From NCBI GenBank assembly GCA_021521415.1, contig JAIQDT010000028.1, positions 1,773,001 to 1,837,000 on the forward strand: a stretch of DNA of 64,000 bases, given 5' to 3'. Position 1 is the stretch's first letter. The number at the start of each line of letters is the position of its first letter. A program made the position numbers and the translations under genes. This document shows, one piece after another, positions 1 to 12,660 of this stretch. A model generated the notes under the pieces. It did not search any database and was not told the DNA's origin. It saw only the letters and a program-made list of their open reading frames with translations. This DNA is from Bidens hawaiensis (lineage: Eukaryota > Streptophyta > Magnoliopsida > Asterales > Asteraceae).

Positions 1-1340
1 GTAGATAAAATAGAAGCATATAAAAAGGATCTCTCTAAGCTTAAGTTTGAATTTAGTGTAAAGTGTTGCCACCACCTAGATGCTAAGCAGGAAATTGTTG
101 AATTAAGTGCTAAACTGGAAGCCTCCAAATTGGAAATTTTGAACTTAAATGCTAAATTTGAAAGAGCTGAACTTGATTTTAAGAAGTTAGAGGGTTCCAG
201 TAAGGTAGTTAATTCAATGATTGACAATCAATTATGGTGGAAGGAGAAGGAAGGTGAGGGATTAGGATACAGCAAGGTACCTCCACCTTATAATGACAAC
301 TATGTTCAACTTCCTGTCATCAAAGAGCAGGAAGAAAAGGTACAGGACATGAAGTACGGTAAACATAATAAGAATGACTTATCTGATCATGTGAGTGCAT
401 CCACGTCAGGAGTGAACGATACTAACGTGTTTACTTCATGTGCAGAGAAAGTAATTGTTGAGGATTGGACTGATGAGGATGATGAAGATTGTGTTTCGTT
501 TAATAAAGACTTTAATTCTGATGTTACTTTGAAACTACCTGCTTTGAATTATGTTATTCCGACTGTTTGTGTGGGCTCTGTTTAAAGAGCAACGATTCTT
601 GTATGGTTGATTCAGTTGAAACTTTAAATTTTGAAAATGTGGTTTTAAATAAAATTGAAAAATCTAAAAATTTTAACAAGTATCTACCACCTAAATTTGT
701 TAAGGAGGGTTGCTCTAATGACAAAAAAGGTGACATGTTTCACAATGTGAAACATGTTTCTCGCAAATTTAAACCAACTGGTCCACACAACCAGTCCAGA
801 CAAGGAGTTGCCCAAAATGATTTTTACATAAAGCGACAAACGTGTTTTAACTTTGGCACTCCCGGTCATATTGCCAGAAACTATCCACATCGTCCATATG
901 TTCCATATTATGGATTTTATCAGAGGAATATGCCTTATATGCCTCACAATTCATACAGGCAAAGATTTAGGCATTATACGGCTAATCCCTTTGACGGTGA
1001 TTGGAACCGAAACAAATCTGGCAGGTTTAGCCCTCATCAGACCAAGCCTAACGTATGTCGGAAAAGGGGTGGAAACCATGTTTCTACTTCAAATATCAAC
1101 TCGATTTCTAAACTTTGGCTTGTCGGGAGAAGACGTTTGTTACCTCTACATGCAAACCAGAGACTAAACCATCCATTTGTACAAACAACAATAAATCCTA
1201 CAATGGTAATTGTAAATGGATGCCTAAGTCTTTGGTAAAGAAGGTTTCTTCTTCCATGTTAGATAATCGAGAAGATATGTCATGGCAGCCCGTAACTAGT
1301 GTAGATGAGTCAGGTGTACCCAGTGTCACAATGGACTAGG
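1..1340 (+). pseudogene. Ty1/copia-type gag, cut by window edge, frameshifted (element J)
   Basis: Gag forms the particle and binds the element RNA. The frame is already open at base 1 and runs to a stop at 583-585. It encodes a Lys/Glu-rich coiled coil and then the segment GLGYSKVPPPYNDNY, whose counterpart (GLGFVEIPPPFQNDY) lies in the gag of element C near 51760. Coding then moves to a second frame (about 567-1238) with the nucleocapsid knuckle remnant CFNFGTPGHIARNYP. The second and fourth zinc ligands are Phe and Tyr instead of Cys, so it should not bind zinc. A third frame takes over near 1115. The N-terminal half lies outside the window. The copia assignment rests on the DSGCSRHMTG protease just downstream. 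Degenerate; high confidence in class, none in function. Confidence 0.82.
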
Positions 1341-1368
1341 TGCCAAAATCTAACTAATCTCGCACTTT

Positions 1369-1659
1369 GTGCAGGAGCAGCTATGGAGGAATATCATCAG
1401 ACCGTGGTATGTTGATAGTGGCTGTTCCAGGCATATGACAGGAGACATTTCCTATCTACATGACATTCAAACTTTTAACGGTGGGTATGTGTCCTTTGCG
1501 GGTGGAGAAAAGGGAAAGATCACACAGAAGGGTACTGTAAGTAACGGTGTTCTAAAATTTGATAACGTAAATTTTGTTCCAGAACTAAAGCACAGTCTGT
1601 TGAGCGTGTCACAAATCTGTGACAAATCTGTGTGGCTTATGTTTTGTTTCGAGGATTGA
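1369..1659 (+). pseudogene. copia aspartic protease / gag-pre-integrase remnant (element J)
   Basis: The translated segment WYVDSGCSRHMTG carries the DSG active site of a Ty1/copia protease in its usual context. It is followed by FAGGEKGKITQKGTV and VPELKHSLLSVSQICDK, the start of the gag-pre-integrase region. In the family this enzyme cleaves the Gag-Pol polyprotein. The frame closes right after QICDK, and no integrase, reverse transcriptase or RNase H follows before the 3' LTR, so nearly all of pol is missing. It lies 29 bases after the last gag stop, in the usual gag-pol order. Confidence 0.85.
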
Positions 1660-4003
1660 GTATTTTTGAGTGTAAACTCGTACATATCTTTTAATTTGTA
1701 CATTAAAAAAAAAAATTTCAAAATTTTTGTTCCCTTGCTTAAAATCATGCCGGTTACTCAAGTTCAACGGACATATTTCATATGTTTGGTCCTGTCATCA
1801 ATTCTTGACTCACGGGATAGCCATTAACCTTAGGACTGAAAGTGACCGGGGCAACTGAACATTCATACAATTTTTTAATTTTTGGTTTATCCGTTTAAAT
1901 TCTCTCACTGAAAATTATGCCGGCCACCTAAAGTTTGATGGACACACTTTAATATGTGTTTGGTCCTATTGTCTGCCTGTAGACACATAGGATAGCCATT
2001 CACCTGAAAACTGAAGGCAGCTGGGGTGATTGGATTTAAATCGTCTTTGGAATATCATCTGGGAAGTGATATTATTATTCAGCTAAAAGCTTTTCAAATT
2101 GCTTAAAGTTTTTCAAATGAAAATTGATCCAACCTTTGAGAAATGATAGAAAATTGATTTTGAGTACCTAACGTGTGAAGTTATTAGGCTAAAAAGGCTT
2201 TTGATTAGTTATTGATGTGTGAGGAAGCTTTTCATGATATGTAAAAGTTAAAGTGATACAAACTAAATCTGCTAAACTTAGTGTGGAGAGTCATTTTGAA
2301 ATTTTATGCATGTTCCTAGACACATCTCTCCGAATGATAGGCAGAAAAGCAATTACCCAGTCATACACGAGCCCGTTAGTATCTTGATCACCAAAAAGGT
2401 TATATTTCATAAAAAAAAAATTATTATTATCTAATTTATCATTAAATTGTTTTCTAAAAGCTTAAAGGGGTCTCAGGGAACTCCAGGGGTGGGGCATCCA
2501 AATAAGTCCTAAACACCCTGAATGTAAGGCTTGTAAGTCCGGATGACATGTAAGTCCAACGTTCAACCATAAAGCTTAATAATCATTTTGTATAGAGAAA
2601 AATATTTTGATCAAGTACTAGGGGGTTGGAGTCAAATTGGGGTGATCTGGGGAAAGCCAAATACGTCTTCAGAATAGATAAGGGCATCAGAGGTCCATAA
2701 GTGATGTCCATGTAAGTCTTATGCCCAATCGAATCTAATCTTATCACTATCGCAATGAAAAACATGAAAATTACTCGCTATCAACCTTTTCACTATGTTA
2801 CAATAATGCTGAAAATGAATAATTGTGAAAGTGTCTTAATCAATATGATTTTATGTTCGGATCTTTTCATAAAAAGGGGGTTCGTTTTTAAAATAGCTGA
2901 AATTTGATCCCAATATATGTTGATTTTCTAAAGACTGGATAGATAAATTTTATTTTAGTTTAGTTTTATTTTAATTTTATTTTTAATTTTTTTTATTTTA
3001 ATTTTAATTTTTTCTTTTCTTATTTACTTTCATTTATTTTATGTTTGCCTCGTATTTACTCATGTCTAAACAAAGTTTTTAAGAGATTGTTTTTCACGAG
3101 CAATCATTCTCGGTTAGGATTCTTGGTTAAACATGATTTATGAGTTCTCGGTGGATTGTGATGACGATATTCCCAGCTGCTTCTTGTTCTCGGCCAGATT
3201 TGAGAGTTCTCTGCCGTCAGTGAACAGTTCTCTGCCACATGTTTTTGGCAATCTTTGTTTTCGATCTGGTTTAATGTGACCAGGTAGTCTATAAAGACAC
3301 TCATTAATCTTGAAAAATACAACTTCTCGTGTCTTCCAAAATCTTCTCTCACTCTAACCATCAAATCTTTCACCTATCTCGCTGTCTTACTTCTTTCTTG
3401 TCTCCTTGAGATTCTCAAGAAAATTTCCTTAAATAGGTAAGGAACTCTAGTATGGTTGAGAGATTCTTAGAGATTATTTTGTTTTGATTTATCATTCAAA
3501 ATGTTCTGTTTGATCTATGTTGAAGTTACTGATGGTTGGTTTTAGTCATTGGTTGTAGTTACAGGTTTGGTTATTAATGATGATTGGTGGCCTGTTGAAG
3601 ATGATGAACAGTGCTCTGAGGTTTTCGGTATGGACTGACCAGATTCTTATGGTCAATCAGAGCATTTTGAAGAGTTGTTAAAGCATTCTCGGTCAAACCT
3701 TGACAGAGGATTCGTTGGTCCTACCAAAGATACATCGTGCTTGACTTTTCTGAGTCAATCAAGTCTAATATTCGTTGCTATCCATGATGACGAACATAAT
3801 GTTTACCTATTTCATATGGAAAGTAGCATGACCTGTGCCGGACTTCCAGCCAGGTTTTTTTTTTAAATTAAGGCGCTAAATATGACACTAAACCTCCAAG
3901 TGTCTATTTCAAAGCCACAGTATATACACCGAATGGCCTAAATAAAGGTATTGTTGGACGATGACTATCTAACGCAAAAGCAGTTGTGATCAAGCAATAG
4001 ACC
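1660..4003 (+). other. Long non-coding stretch of element J between protease and polypurine tract
   Basis: No supportable coding region. It holds a diverged direct repeat (about 1744-1855 and 1915-2030, each with ATGCCGG, TTTGGTCCT and GGATAGCCATT in the same order), T-rich low complexity at 2950-3050, and several copies of TTCTCGG or TTCTCTG between 3105 and 3700. The position after a truncated gag-protease matches the non-coding spacers of elements C and K. Confidence 0.55.
3283..3440 (+). promoter_or_regulatory. Possible internal promoter and leader in element J
   Basis: A CTATAAAG box at 3289-3296 is followed by a C/T-rich leader-like stretch and a good splice-donor sequence (TAGGTAAGG, GT at 3437-3438). 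This resembles a plant TATA promoter with CT-rich 5' UTR, but no reading frame follows. It could instead be an old LTR fragment. Confidence 0.25.
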
Positions 4004-4014
4004 AAGGGGGAGAA
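4004..4014 (+). other. Polypurine tract of element J
   Basis: AAGGGGGAGAA lies directly before the TG that opens the LTR. In this class it primes plus-strand DNA synthesis. Confidence 0.7.
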
Positions 4015-4349
4015 TGTTGGGCTATATTTGTGGTTTAGACTTGTAGGTTGGGATTGGATAGAGTATATTATATAAGCCGAGAACTTTAGTGGTTCTCGGT
4101 GGGCTTTTGGTTAGTATTGGGCTTGAGTGGTTAGTTCCCTATATATATAGATGTCTTGTATAGGGTTAGGGGTTGTTCGTTCACGTGGTTATTAGCCGTC
4201 TAAAGTTTATCTTAGACGAATATTGTATTGCTAGTGTTTAAGCATCCGACGTTAATATTAACGTGTGTTTTGAAGCTATTCTTGTGTTCGAAGTGTTTGT
4301 GCTTTGTTTGTGTTATTGAATCATCTAGTGTTGGAATTCCGTACCAACA
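4015..4349 (+). repeat. 3' LTR of element J
   Basis: The 335-bp segment opens TGTTGG and closes CCAACA, the usual short inverted termini of copia LTRs, and follows a polypurine tract. A TATA-like CTATATATATAG sits near 4139. Just upstream are CCGAGAAC and GTTCTCGG (4078-4098), the inverted form of a motif scattered through this element. No primer-binding site follows, so this is the 3' copy. The 5' copy and the left target duplication lie outside the window. Confidence 0.75.
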
Positions 4350-6320
4350 CCTAGATTGTTGATATCATAATCGTAGTGATCCAGATCCGGGACTTACACT
4401 TTGATTCTCGATTTACGTGACGCTTGAACCAACCATCCAGCTTCTTTTCACCCACACCATCACCTACGGCCCGCCTGAAGTAGTTCATGTCAAGCTCGGG
4501 AAAAGAATGCATCTCAGTCGAGTGTAAGTAGGTAAGGTCCCCGTTCACCCTACGCAATGCCCATGAATCACTATCCACGTGATACTTGTCATAAGCAATG
4601 AGAGCATCATCGTGATATGCGTAGTTGCGGTAGCGTGTACTTGCACGACTCGTCACACAGTGCCACTTTTTCTCTCTTGTTTTGGGCACCTGTGTGGAGT
4701 CTGCTGCTAGGTTGATCACGGGCTCAGCTTCAGGAGGGGAGCATGATCTTGAACTTCTGGAGGTGTGTCTGGAGGGGGTAAGTAGTTGATTCCATCTCCC
4801 TCCTCCGAGATCCTCTCCTTTTTTGGAGACGAGACGATCCCTGCAAATTCACCAGCATCAAATAATTCATTAAAAACATCCTCCAGGGCAGTGTCTCGGT
4901 CCCTCACTTCCTTTGAAGCCTCGGTAGCAGAGGGGTCTTTATATGGTTCATCATCGTGTGGAGCGGTTTGTGTATCCTCTCCACTACCACTTACTGCTCT
5001 GGCACCCCCACTTCCTCCGTCACCACCATCTCCTTCATCATCATCATCGTCATAACTGTCATGCACATTATCCTCATCATCTTTATCGTCGTCCTCCTCA
5101 TCATCTTCTTCTCCTGTATTTCAGCAATGGCTCCAGTAGCAAAACCTCCAACCTTCGAAGGCACAGAGCCAGTTGCTACATCGCTTGAGGCTAAGCCAAC
5201 ATGTGGTACAATCACACCCACAGTTTCTTCGCCCTCAGAGGCCACCATCGTCTCAATACCAACAACAACACTTGGACCAGCAGACGGTTTCTGTCCTTTA
5301 GTGTGCGTCCTCTCACCAGAATTCCTCTAGCTTCCAAACAAAGAGTCAAGACGACCCTTAAGCGCGTTAAAATCATCATCACACATACCGATCAGCTCCA
5401 AGGCCTTTTGATACTTGCTCGCCATTTCCTCGTTCATCTTTAGCTGTAGCTCATTTAGATGGTCTTGGGCGGAAATCTTTGTCTTTAGGGCCTCAATCTC
5501 GGTTCTGAAATCAACATTTCAGAAATAAGCTTACCGATCCATTGAGAGGTCCCTTGCTGGCTCTCCAACATTGTGACTTGAGAATTTCATAGCTTCTTGC
5601 TCAATGAACCACTTGTCCACTGCCTTCTTTAGATCTGAAGCAAGTTTCTTTTGAAGAGCTGAAGCAGATGACAAGGTTCTTTCCAAAGTCGTCACCCTGC
5701 CCCGGACTCGTGTTCGCTCATCCCGATGGTTAACGAGTGACAGTGATTAATTGTTGAGCAGCATTTGTTCACTGTCAACTTGCTTTTGGAGGGTTTCAAT
5801 CCACCCTCGCTGGCTCTCCAATAGAGCCTTATCCAAATCTCTCTCCTCCCCCAACTTAGCAATTTGGGCCAACAAACCCATCTTCTCCTTCCCAGCTTCC
5901 AATTCCTTCTGCTTATGAGCCTTAACATACTCTAGTAATACTCATTCTCGTTCAGCCCGTTTTGCATTTATTTTCTCTAGTGCGACAATCCTATCGAGGA
6001 TAGGATCAACATATACTAGAGACTTCTTGGATTTCCCGTTTAACATGGGTCTAGTTGTGAAGAATGTGGGCTTGGATATGGTAGGTGGTGTATCTGATTG
6101 AGTAGGTGGGGTTGTGGTTTGTAGAGGTAAGTTTATGGATTGGGTAGGCGGTGGTGAGGTTATGGTTAGGGTAAGGTTGTCGGTTGGTCAGGGGTAGTGG
6201 TTTCGGTAGGGTTGTGTTGGTTGGGCTGGGGGTGAGGTTGTGAAGGTTTGAGACCAGAAGGTTGTGGTTCTCAAGGGTGATGTGAATGTTGGTGACTTGA
6301 AAGGTGAGGATGTAGGTGGG

Positions 6321-7662
6321 TGTAACATCTCGGATTTTTCATATTTGTATTCGTTTAAGTATAAACCGTTTCGGGAACCTAATTTGGATCTTTCAAACTA
6401 TTTAAAACTTGTATTTATTGGTATTTAACTTGGTTTAACTTATTTTATAATTTCATAAATTTCAATTATGCCAAATAGCCCTTAGAAATCTTTAAAATCG
6501 CTTAAAACGGCTAAAAATGGGATTTTCGGGAACTACAGGTACTAGTTTTGCCAATTCTTTCCTATTTTCGATTAAATTAACGAACTTAAGCTCCAAGATA
6601 TGTCAAATAATGTTATAAAACATTTCAATTTAATTTTATTGCTATCCAAACCAAAATCTTTAAGTTATTATACCCGATTTTGTCATTAATAGATTATTTT
6701 GTTTCCTAATTCGTTTTTGGTGTCTAAATCGCTTTTTTTAGGCATGAATCGAATGAATTAAGGTCCAAGAAAAGGATTATAACTAAAATACAAGTCCATA
6801 TTCATAAATTACTGATCACGAACGAAATATACAATTTATTTCATCGATTTGGTCATAAACTCTTATTCGGTTTCCTAAACGAGTAAATATACTAAATATA
6901 GTTCGTTTTTTTAATCTCTATATAAACACATCATAATTCTCCAGCCATAAACTCCCTCATATCCTAATTCACCTACTCCAACCGTCACATGCCTCTGAGC
7001 CTCACCAACATCTTCGGTTTTTGCATTATTGTTTAAGATACGAGCATACCCGGTTGACTTTGCTTGCTTTAGGATGTTTGACTCTTCGTTTCTCTTGATG
7101 CTTTCAATTTTCGGGTAAGTTGTAAACATAAGAATCGTTCATATATATGCCTTAGTGAATAACCTTCAATCAATTTCGGTGGTTGAAGGTTGTTGGCTGG
7201 TCAATCGCCTTAAAACTCGATAAAGGGCAAAATAGTTAACTTGTTTGACTTAACGTTTTCTCATACTTCTAGTCGGATTCAACGTTGGGTGCTGAAGACT
7301 TTTATTCTTGTAACGAAAGTTTAAGGCTACTGACTAAGACCCAACTTCCGAATCGCTGTTCGGATTCTGGACAGTACCAACTTGCTTAAATCTTAAACAT
7401 ATCATAACTTGAGTTCTAAACGTCCGTTTGGGTTGATTCCAGTGGTAACGAGTTTGTTTATACTTATATTATCATATCCTAAAGATTCAAATTCTGATTG
7501 TTTATAAAATTTGACGTGTAGTGGACGACTCGCTTATACATTAGCTCGTTTAATCGCATTTATTAATTGTCTATCATTAATCTATGGTGAGTTTGATCAT
7601 TCCCCTTTTATCCATTTTTTTCATTCGTTTGGCGTACATATGCGTACTCAATCATATTTTCT

Positions 7663-7720
<58 letters not shown>

Positions 7721-8368
7721 AACTCGCAAACATAATCATTGTGTGTATATCAATTAAATGCTATATGCTTATGTGCATATTTTATCACTGTCGGAGAGGT
7801 CCACCGTATTCCCTTGTATTGGGTGCTCATTAGTATAATCATACGAACGTCGTATTAACCTGAGCCTGATTCGCTTGGCGAAGGTAAACTAACAACCTCA
7901 GTCATTGTAATCAATGCCTGATTCGCTTGGAAATGAATTAATGGCACACTAGCACGTTTATAGTTGATACATGCTTTGTTATGATTTGATTGATTACTAT
8001 CACATGTGTTGTTTGCGTATTTAATATTTATCATTTATTTATTTATTACATAATTATTTGTTGTGTCAAAATTGGTGATCATATCACTCAACTTTATGTT
8101 GACAAACTCCATTTTCTACGCATATGTATGATGCTTTGTATTGAATATTGAAGTTGGACACTTAGACAAGACCTTAGGTTATAAACAAGATAATCATTAT
8201 TTGAGCTTACATTCATGTATTTAAATTTTTGTTATATTTGGATATTATGTGTATTCTTTCAATAAAATAATTAATTAGATATTGTCACCTTCTATGTATG
8301 ATAGTATCTTCGAGCTGTGAGCAGTCGGATCACACCCTGGTATTTGCGCCTTTGGTTGGGGTGTGACA
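6321..8368 (+). mobile_element. Solo LTR A1 (long-LTR family A)
   Basis: A 2048-bp segment starts TGTAACATCTCGG and ends GGGGTGTGACA. It is flanked by the perfect 5-bp duplication GTGGG (6316-6320 and 8369-8373). There is no internal region, primer-binding site or polypurine tract, so it is a solo LTR left by recombination between two LTRs. It contains a TATA box (TATATAA near 6919), a (TA)n tract, splice-like signals and an AATAAA near 8261. The LTR length and termini resemble those of the gypsy element I, but the family's coding region is not in the window. Confidence 0.9.
7667..7716. repeat. (TA)n microsatellite inside LTR A1
   Basis: About 25 AT/TA units. Other family A copies have TA tracts at the same relative place (15869-15880 in A3, 63660-63676 in A6), so the tract is a family feature that varies in length. 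Confidence 0.9.
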
Positions 8369-9729
8369 GTGGGTCAGATGATATAGGTTGGTCTGGTTGA
8401 GTGGTGGTTGTGATTTGTGAGAAAGATTGATGGAATGTTGATGTTTGGACGGTTTGTTGTGGTGGTGAAGGTGGAAGGTTTTCAAGTAAGGTTAGTAATG
8501 ATTGGTCTTGTTGTGTGGGTGATGGTTTAGGAGATGATATGGGTGAGTCACATAATAAGGTCTTTGACAGTTTGGATTCGGTTTTGATTCTTGTTTCGGT
8601 TTCGGGTTTGGTGTAGACGGGGATTTGTACTTGTTTGGCTTTTAGGGTGACTAAGTTTTGGGCTAATGTGGTGGGTGAGGCTATGTGTGGGTCAGGTAGG
8701 GTAGAAGGTTTACCTGTGCTAGGAATCTTGATGACCAGGCTCGGGGCCTTCTTGGAGTCCTTGACCCGCTTCAAACACTTTAACGGCTGAATATCCTCTT
8801 CCTCAGCTTGTTGGGAAGGCCCACCAGCAGAAGGCTTTCTCGTGGCCTTCCGCTTCTTCTTGGTTATCCTTTCAGGCTCTTCTTCACTATCAGACTCCTT
8901 AACCTCCGTTCCAATAATCTCCCCGCTTTCTTCACCAGAATCATCACCATCGGGCTCCGTTTCCTCAAATAACCCAAACTTCTTCCCGGGTAGAGTTCCT
9001 GTATATACATACCTCTTGCCTTTGGTGCTCAACATCGTATTGAACACCGTCTTCTTGATCATATTCATGTGATAAGGCTCAGACGGAGAAAGCTCGTTAC
9101 CCTTGTCATCAAACTCTAAAGCATATAAGGGTCTCGGGGTGTCCGGGATCATGTCGTCAAACAAAATCTGGACGAACCTGGGATACATCATCCAGGTGAT
9201 GTCAGTCGATGCGTTAGCAATCATGCACAAGAAAAGGAGCCTCGAGTAGTTGAAGTGGACCCGGTATGTCAATGCGGCCATCACTCCTACCTAGTCTATC
9301 CTAAGGCTATCTAACCCGCCTTTAAGATCAGAAAGACAGTGTACTACAATGTGGAACAAAAATCTCCAGTATGGCGGGAGGTGCCTTTTCTCCAACATCT
9401 TCCAAACTATGTCATACGCCATCTCGACTACAAATGCCTTTAACACCTCACGATCACCCTTCCCAAAATGATGATCTGGGGCATCCTTGATGTTAAGAGC
9501 CCGTTGAATATCTTCTTCTTTGACTGTAAGGCTCTTCCCCGCAACCTTTGTGGTGAGTGACATCGAATCCTTTAAGCCCTTTGCATTCTCCCAAAACTCC
9601 TTTACCCAACATGTATGGATTTTCGAGTTAGCTATGATAGCATGTACAAGTGGAGTTTTCTTGAGCCCCTTGATCATGGACACGAACAACTTATGCCTTT
9701 TCTTCTTGGGTAGCTTAGAAGGGGAATAA

Positions 9730-10599
9730 ATATTATGTTGTTAAAATTAAGCACACAGATCATTAGAATCATCATTATACTATTAAATCAAAGATATAAC
9801 AATAAAAGATACAATAACTATATGCAGTGTATAAGTATTTAATCATCATATATATACTTATGTTTCGTGATAATGGTTTTTTTTAAGTATTTAGATAATC
9901 GATTTTTCTTATATTAAAGTGTTTTGTCTGTTTTATAGGTTTATAAAATGTTACAGTAGGTTAGTAGTCCATTAAGTTCAAATGCCCAAAACTGTGAAAA
10001 ATTCTGTAAGTATAAACAAATCACATCGCATGGCTAAAAGGAATCGCATCACATAAGGAAATCGCATCGCATGGAATTTTAATTCACATCGCATGAGTCA
10101 TGCGATGCGATTAATATATGATTCTTGTAGTATCGCATGAATCATGCGATGCAATTTTAATCCCCTGCGATTGGATTTCTTGTGCAATTCCTTTTCTTTT
10201 ATCCATACGATCCAAATGTCCTTATAGCCCAAAATCTTTCTTTTCTTCCTTGAACTTTGTCTCCCAGATCCGAATTGTACTTTTGTCCATTTTGGTAACC
10301 TAACTCCGACAAGAATCTGGTCAATTGGACTCAAAGAAGTTCCGATAAAACCTAATATCAAAAACTATACTAATCTAAACTTAATATACAAAAGCTTGAA
10401 GTTTCTAAGATCTGTGATGTTCAATAACAACAAAAATAACAAGGATTTCATCAAATGAACCCAAATCAAAACCCGGATCTATCCGACGGTTCATGAGAAC
10501 CGTCGATTAGATCAGTGAACAAGAACGAAGATGAATAAGATTGTTGTGATGATATACGGGTGGAGGTGGATCCATGTTTGTGGATCAAATATGATAACA
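9730..10599 (-). other. Non-coding leader-like stretch upstream of the accessory ORF
   Basis: AT-rich, without a supportable gene. On the minus strand it lies between the promoter-like segment at 10600-10870 and the accessory ORF, so it may be that ORF's leader. It contains the ATCGCAT motif array and the short inverted repeat GACGGTTC/GAACCGTC near 10487-10504. Confidence 0.35.
10018..10157. repeat. ATCGCAT motif array
   Basis: At least nine copies of (A/C)ATCGCAT or its complement ATGCGATG occur in 140 bp with irregular spacing, including the inverted pair ATCGCATGA...TCATGCGAT. The same motif forms a second array in the leader of element D (41403-41670), some 31 kb away. Confidence 0.8.
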
Positions 10600-10870
10600 A
10601 AGAGGCGGTTGATTGATTGTTTGGATATGAGTGTGTTCTAGGGTTTAGAGAGAGAAGAGAGAGTGTTCGGAAAGAAAAGAGTAAAGTAAATGAAGAATAT
10701 TTTGAGTTACCCTTTATATAGGGTCAGCCTATCTCGCGATAGGGTCAAAACATCTCGAGTTTTAAACGAATTTACACTCTCAACCCTCTATCTTTAAAAA
10801 TATATACAGATTTAAACCCGAAAGTTATTTACACACCGAATCCAAATACTCCGTTATTTACATGTTTTGT
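10600..10870 (-). promoter_or_regulatory. Promoter-like segment reading leftward
   Basis: On the minus strand, CCTATATAAAGG (10711-10722) is followed by a C/T-rich stretch with TCTCTTCTCTCTC and AAACCCTAG, typical of a plant TATA promoter and 5' UTR. A partial palindrome (CTATCTCGCGATAG) lies just upstream of the box. It points toward the accessory ORF at 9729. Confidence 0.4.
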
Positions 10871-11381
10871 TTTGTCGGTCCCAACGTTAACATCTGCATA
10901 ATTAATCTCTTAATAAAAACAAAGTAAAATAGAAGTAAAACGAAACAAAATAATAAAACGAAAAAAAACTATAATAAAATAAAAAATTAAAATTAAAATA
11001 AATAAAAATGTCTAAATGATTATTTTAGTAAAAAACAAAATAAAAAAACTAAAAACAAAAACAAAAACAAAAAAAAAATAAAATAAATTAAAAACAAAGG
11101 AGTAAAGATGAAATTAATATTATATTAATTTACATAAATTTTTAAAATATTATATTTTGTAGGAAAGTTCACGACATTGAATCATATTAATTTTATTTTG
11201 ATGTTATTGTGCCACCAATTCAAAGTCGAATGTGGATATGTCTACCTTTTCAACTTGACAAATGTTTTAATGTTGATATAATACGTTAAGGTATAATTTA
11301 GGCACAATGCTTATGTGGTCCCCAGTCAATTAGACATGTTACCGACTCCATCATACCTTAGGCATAGTTTGTGTACACATA
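10871..11381 (-). other. Low-complexity A-rich stretch and left part of element K spacer
   Basis: 10910-11100 is A-rich low complexity. About 11160-11376, read on the minus strand, resembles the spacer of element C near 53940-54120 (matching blocks such as ACCACATAA.CATTGTGC with CCACATAATATTTGTGC). It continues across A2 into 28046 onward, so these were once adjacent in element K. Confidence 0.5.
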
Positions 11382-12660
11382 TGTAATATGTTGGATTTTT
11401 CGAACTCGTATTCGTTTATATAAAACCGATCCGGGAACATTCTCGGATCTTTATTAGTAATCAAAACAAATAATTTCAAGTAATTAATATTTACATTTTC
11501 ATTTTATACCCTTTAAGTTCTTAAAGTTGTTCATGTTTTGTTATAACTTTAAAATAATCAAAACTTAGCCATTTTAGAAAGTTAAGGGACTAAAATTGTC
11601 AAAAAAATCAAATTTCTCACCAGGTGGCCTGCGCGCCGCGCGACCAGCCTTGGTCTTCACCACCGCGCGCCGCCGTCACTCCTCTGATCAGTTTGTTACA
11701 TTTATTTCGTTTCCTAGTTTGTTTTTGGCCTGAAATCGCTTATTTTAGGACTAAATCGAGTGAATTAAGCCTCAAGAAAACTAATATAGTCTAAATACAT
11801 GTCCATGTTCATTACCCCTTACCCAAGAATGAATTTTACTAATTAATATATTGATTTGATCATTAAAAGCCCATTCGATTTCTTAAACGAGTAAACAAAC
11901 TAAATATAGTTCGTTTTTGTGTTTCCTATATAAACATGTGACATTTGAGCCAAAACAAGGTACACCTCAGTACGTATTTACCGATTAAGCAAATAAACGC
12001 CTTTTGCGTAACAAACGAACGATTAACCGAACGGGTCGGGTTATGACCCAGATATCTCGGGGGGCCATCTATAAGTGATATACGATCTAGGCAAGCTAAA
12101 ATATTAGAAATATGGTCTTAGTTTGATAGCAAACAAGTTAAACGAAAATATGCTCGTTTAACTACCCGCTATAGATTTAAACGCGAAAGATTGTTACAAA
12201 CCAAGCATTGTATCATTCGTTAAGCCGAAAAAGACTTACCAAACACTTACTTGAAATGTTTTAAGCGATCCGTGAAAATATTTTTTGATTTTTACAAACA
12301 TATAGTATGTTTTTATAATTTTACACAAAACTAGCCGAAAAACACTCGTTTTCGCGCTGTTTAACGCACCCGATAAGTTTTTCGCGCCAAAAACCGAACC
12401 CGAACTAAATTTGGACTGGGATTTTCGTATTTGGGCTTGAGAAACCAGATTATTGGGCCAAAACAGCCCAAAGGGGAGGCCTATGGGTTCCAGCCGCAGC
12501 TGCCACGCCACCTCCTCTTATTGTTCCTTTCACATATAAACTAGATACAAGATATTTCTAACATTATTTTCTTGAAAACTCTGGACACAAGCTCTGCTCC
12601 AGCCAAAAACCAGCAATAAACAAGGTAAACAAGCCTACAGCATATTTTTGACCAGAAAGA

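Larger units (their letters stand above)
4350..9729 (-). pseudogene. Retroelement accessory ORF (unknown function), split by solo LTR A1
   Basis: One long minus-strand frame, about 1000 codons once the A1 insertion is discounted. The N-terminal part (9729 to about 9000) has KTPLVHAIIANSKIHTCW, PPYWRFLFHIVVHCLS and MYPRFVQILFDD. I recognise this as a family common in Asteraceae retroelements but know no function. An acidic and Lys-rich region and a Ser/Thr/Pro-rich linker follow to 8374. The frame continues unshifted on the far side of A1 at 6315 with more Pro/Thr-rich sequence, then a coiled coil (about 6000-5400) and an acidic stretch near 5000. Damage includes an in-frame TAG at 9291-9293 and several later stops and shifts. 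Element J cuts off the C terminus. No catalytic motif seen. The N-terminal start is uncertain. Confidence 0.6.

Noticed and set aside
4786..5330. Plus-strand Ser/His-rich frames opposite the accessory ORF
   Set aside because: They are the complement of acidic Asp/Glu-rich codons (GAT/GAG repeats) in the minus-strand frame.
7511..7735. Frame with a Tyr-Ile repeat tail
   Set aside because: Translation of the (TA)n microsatellite in LTR A1.
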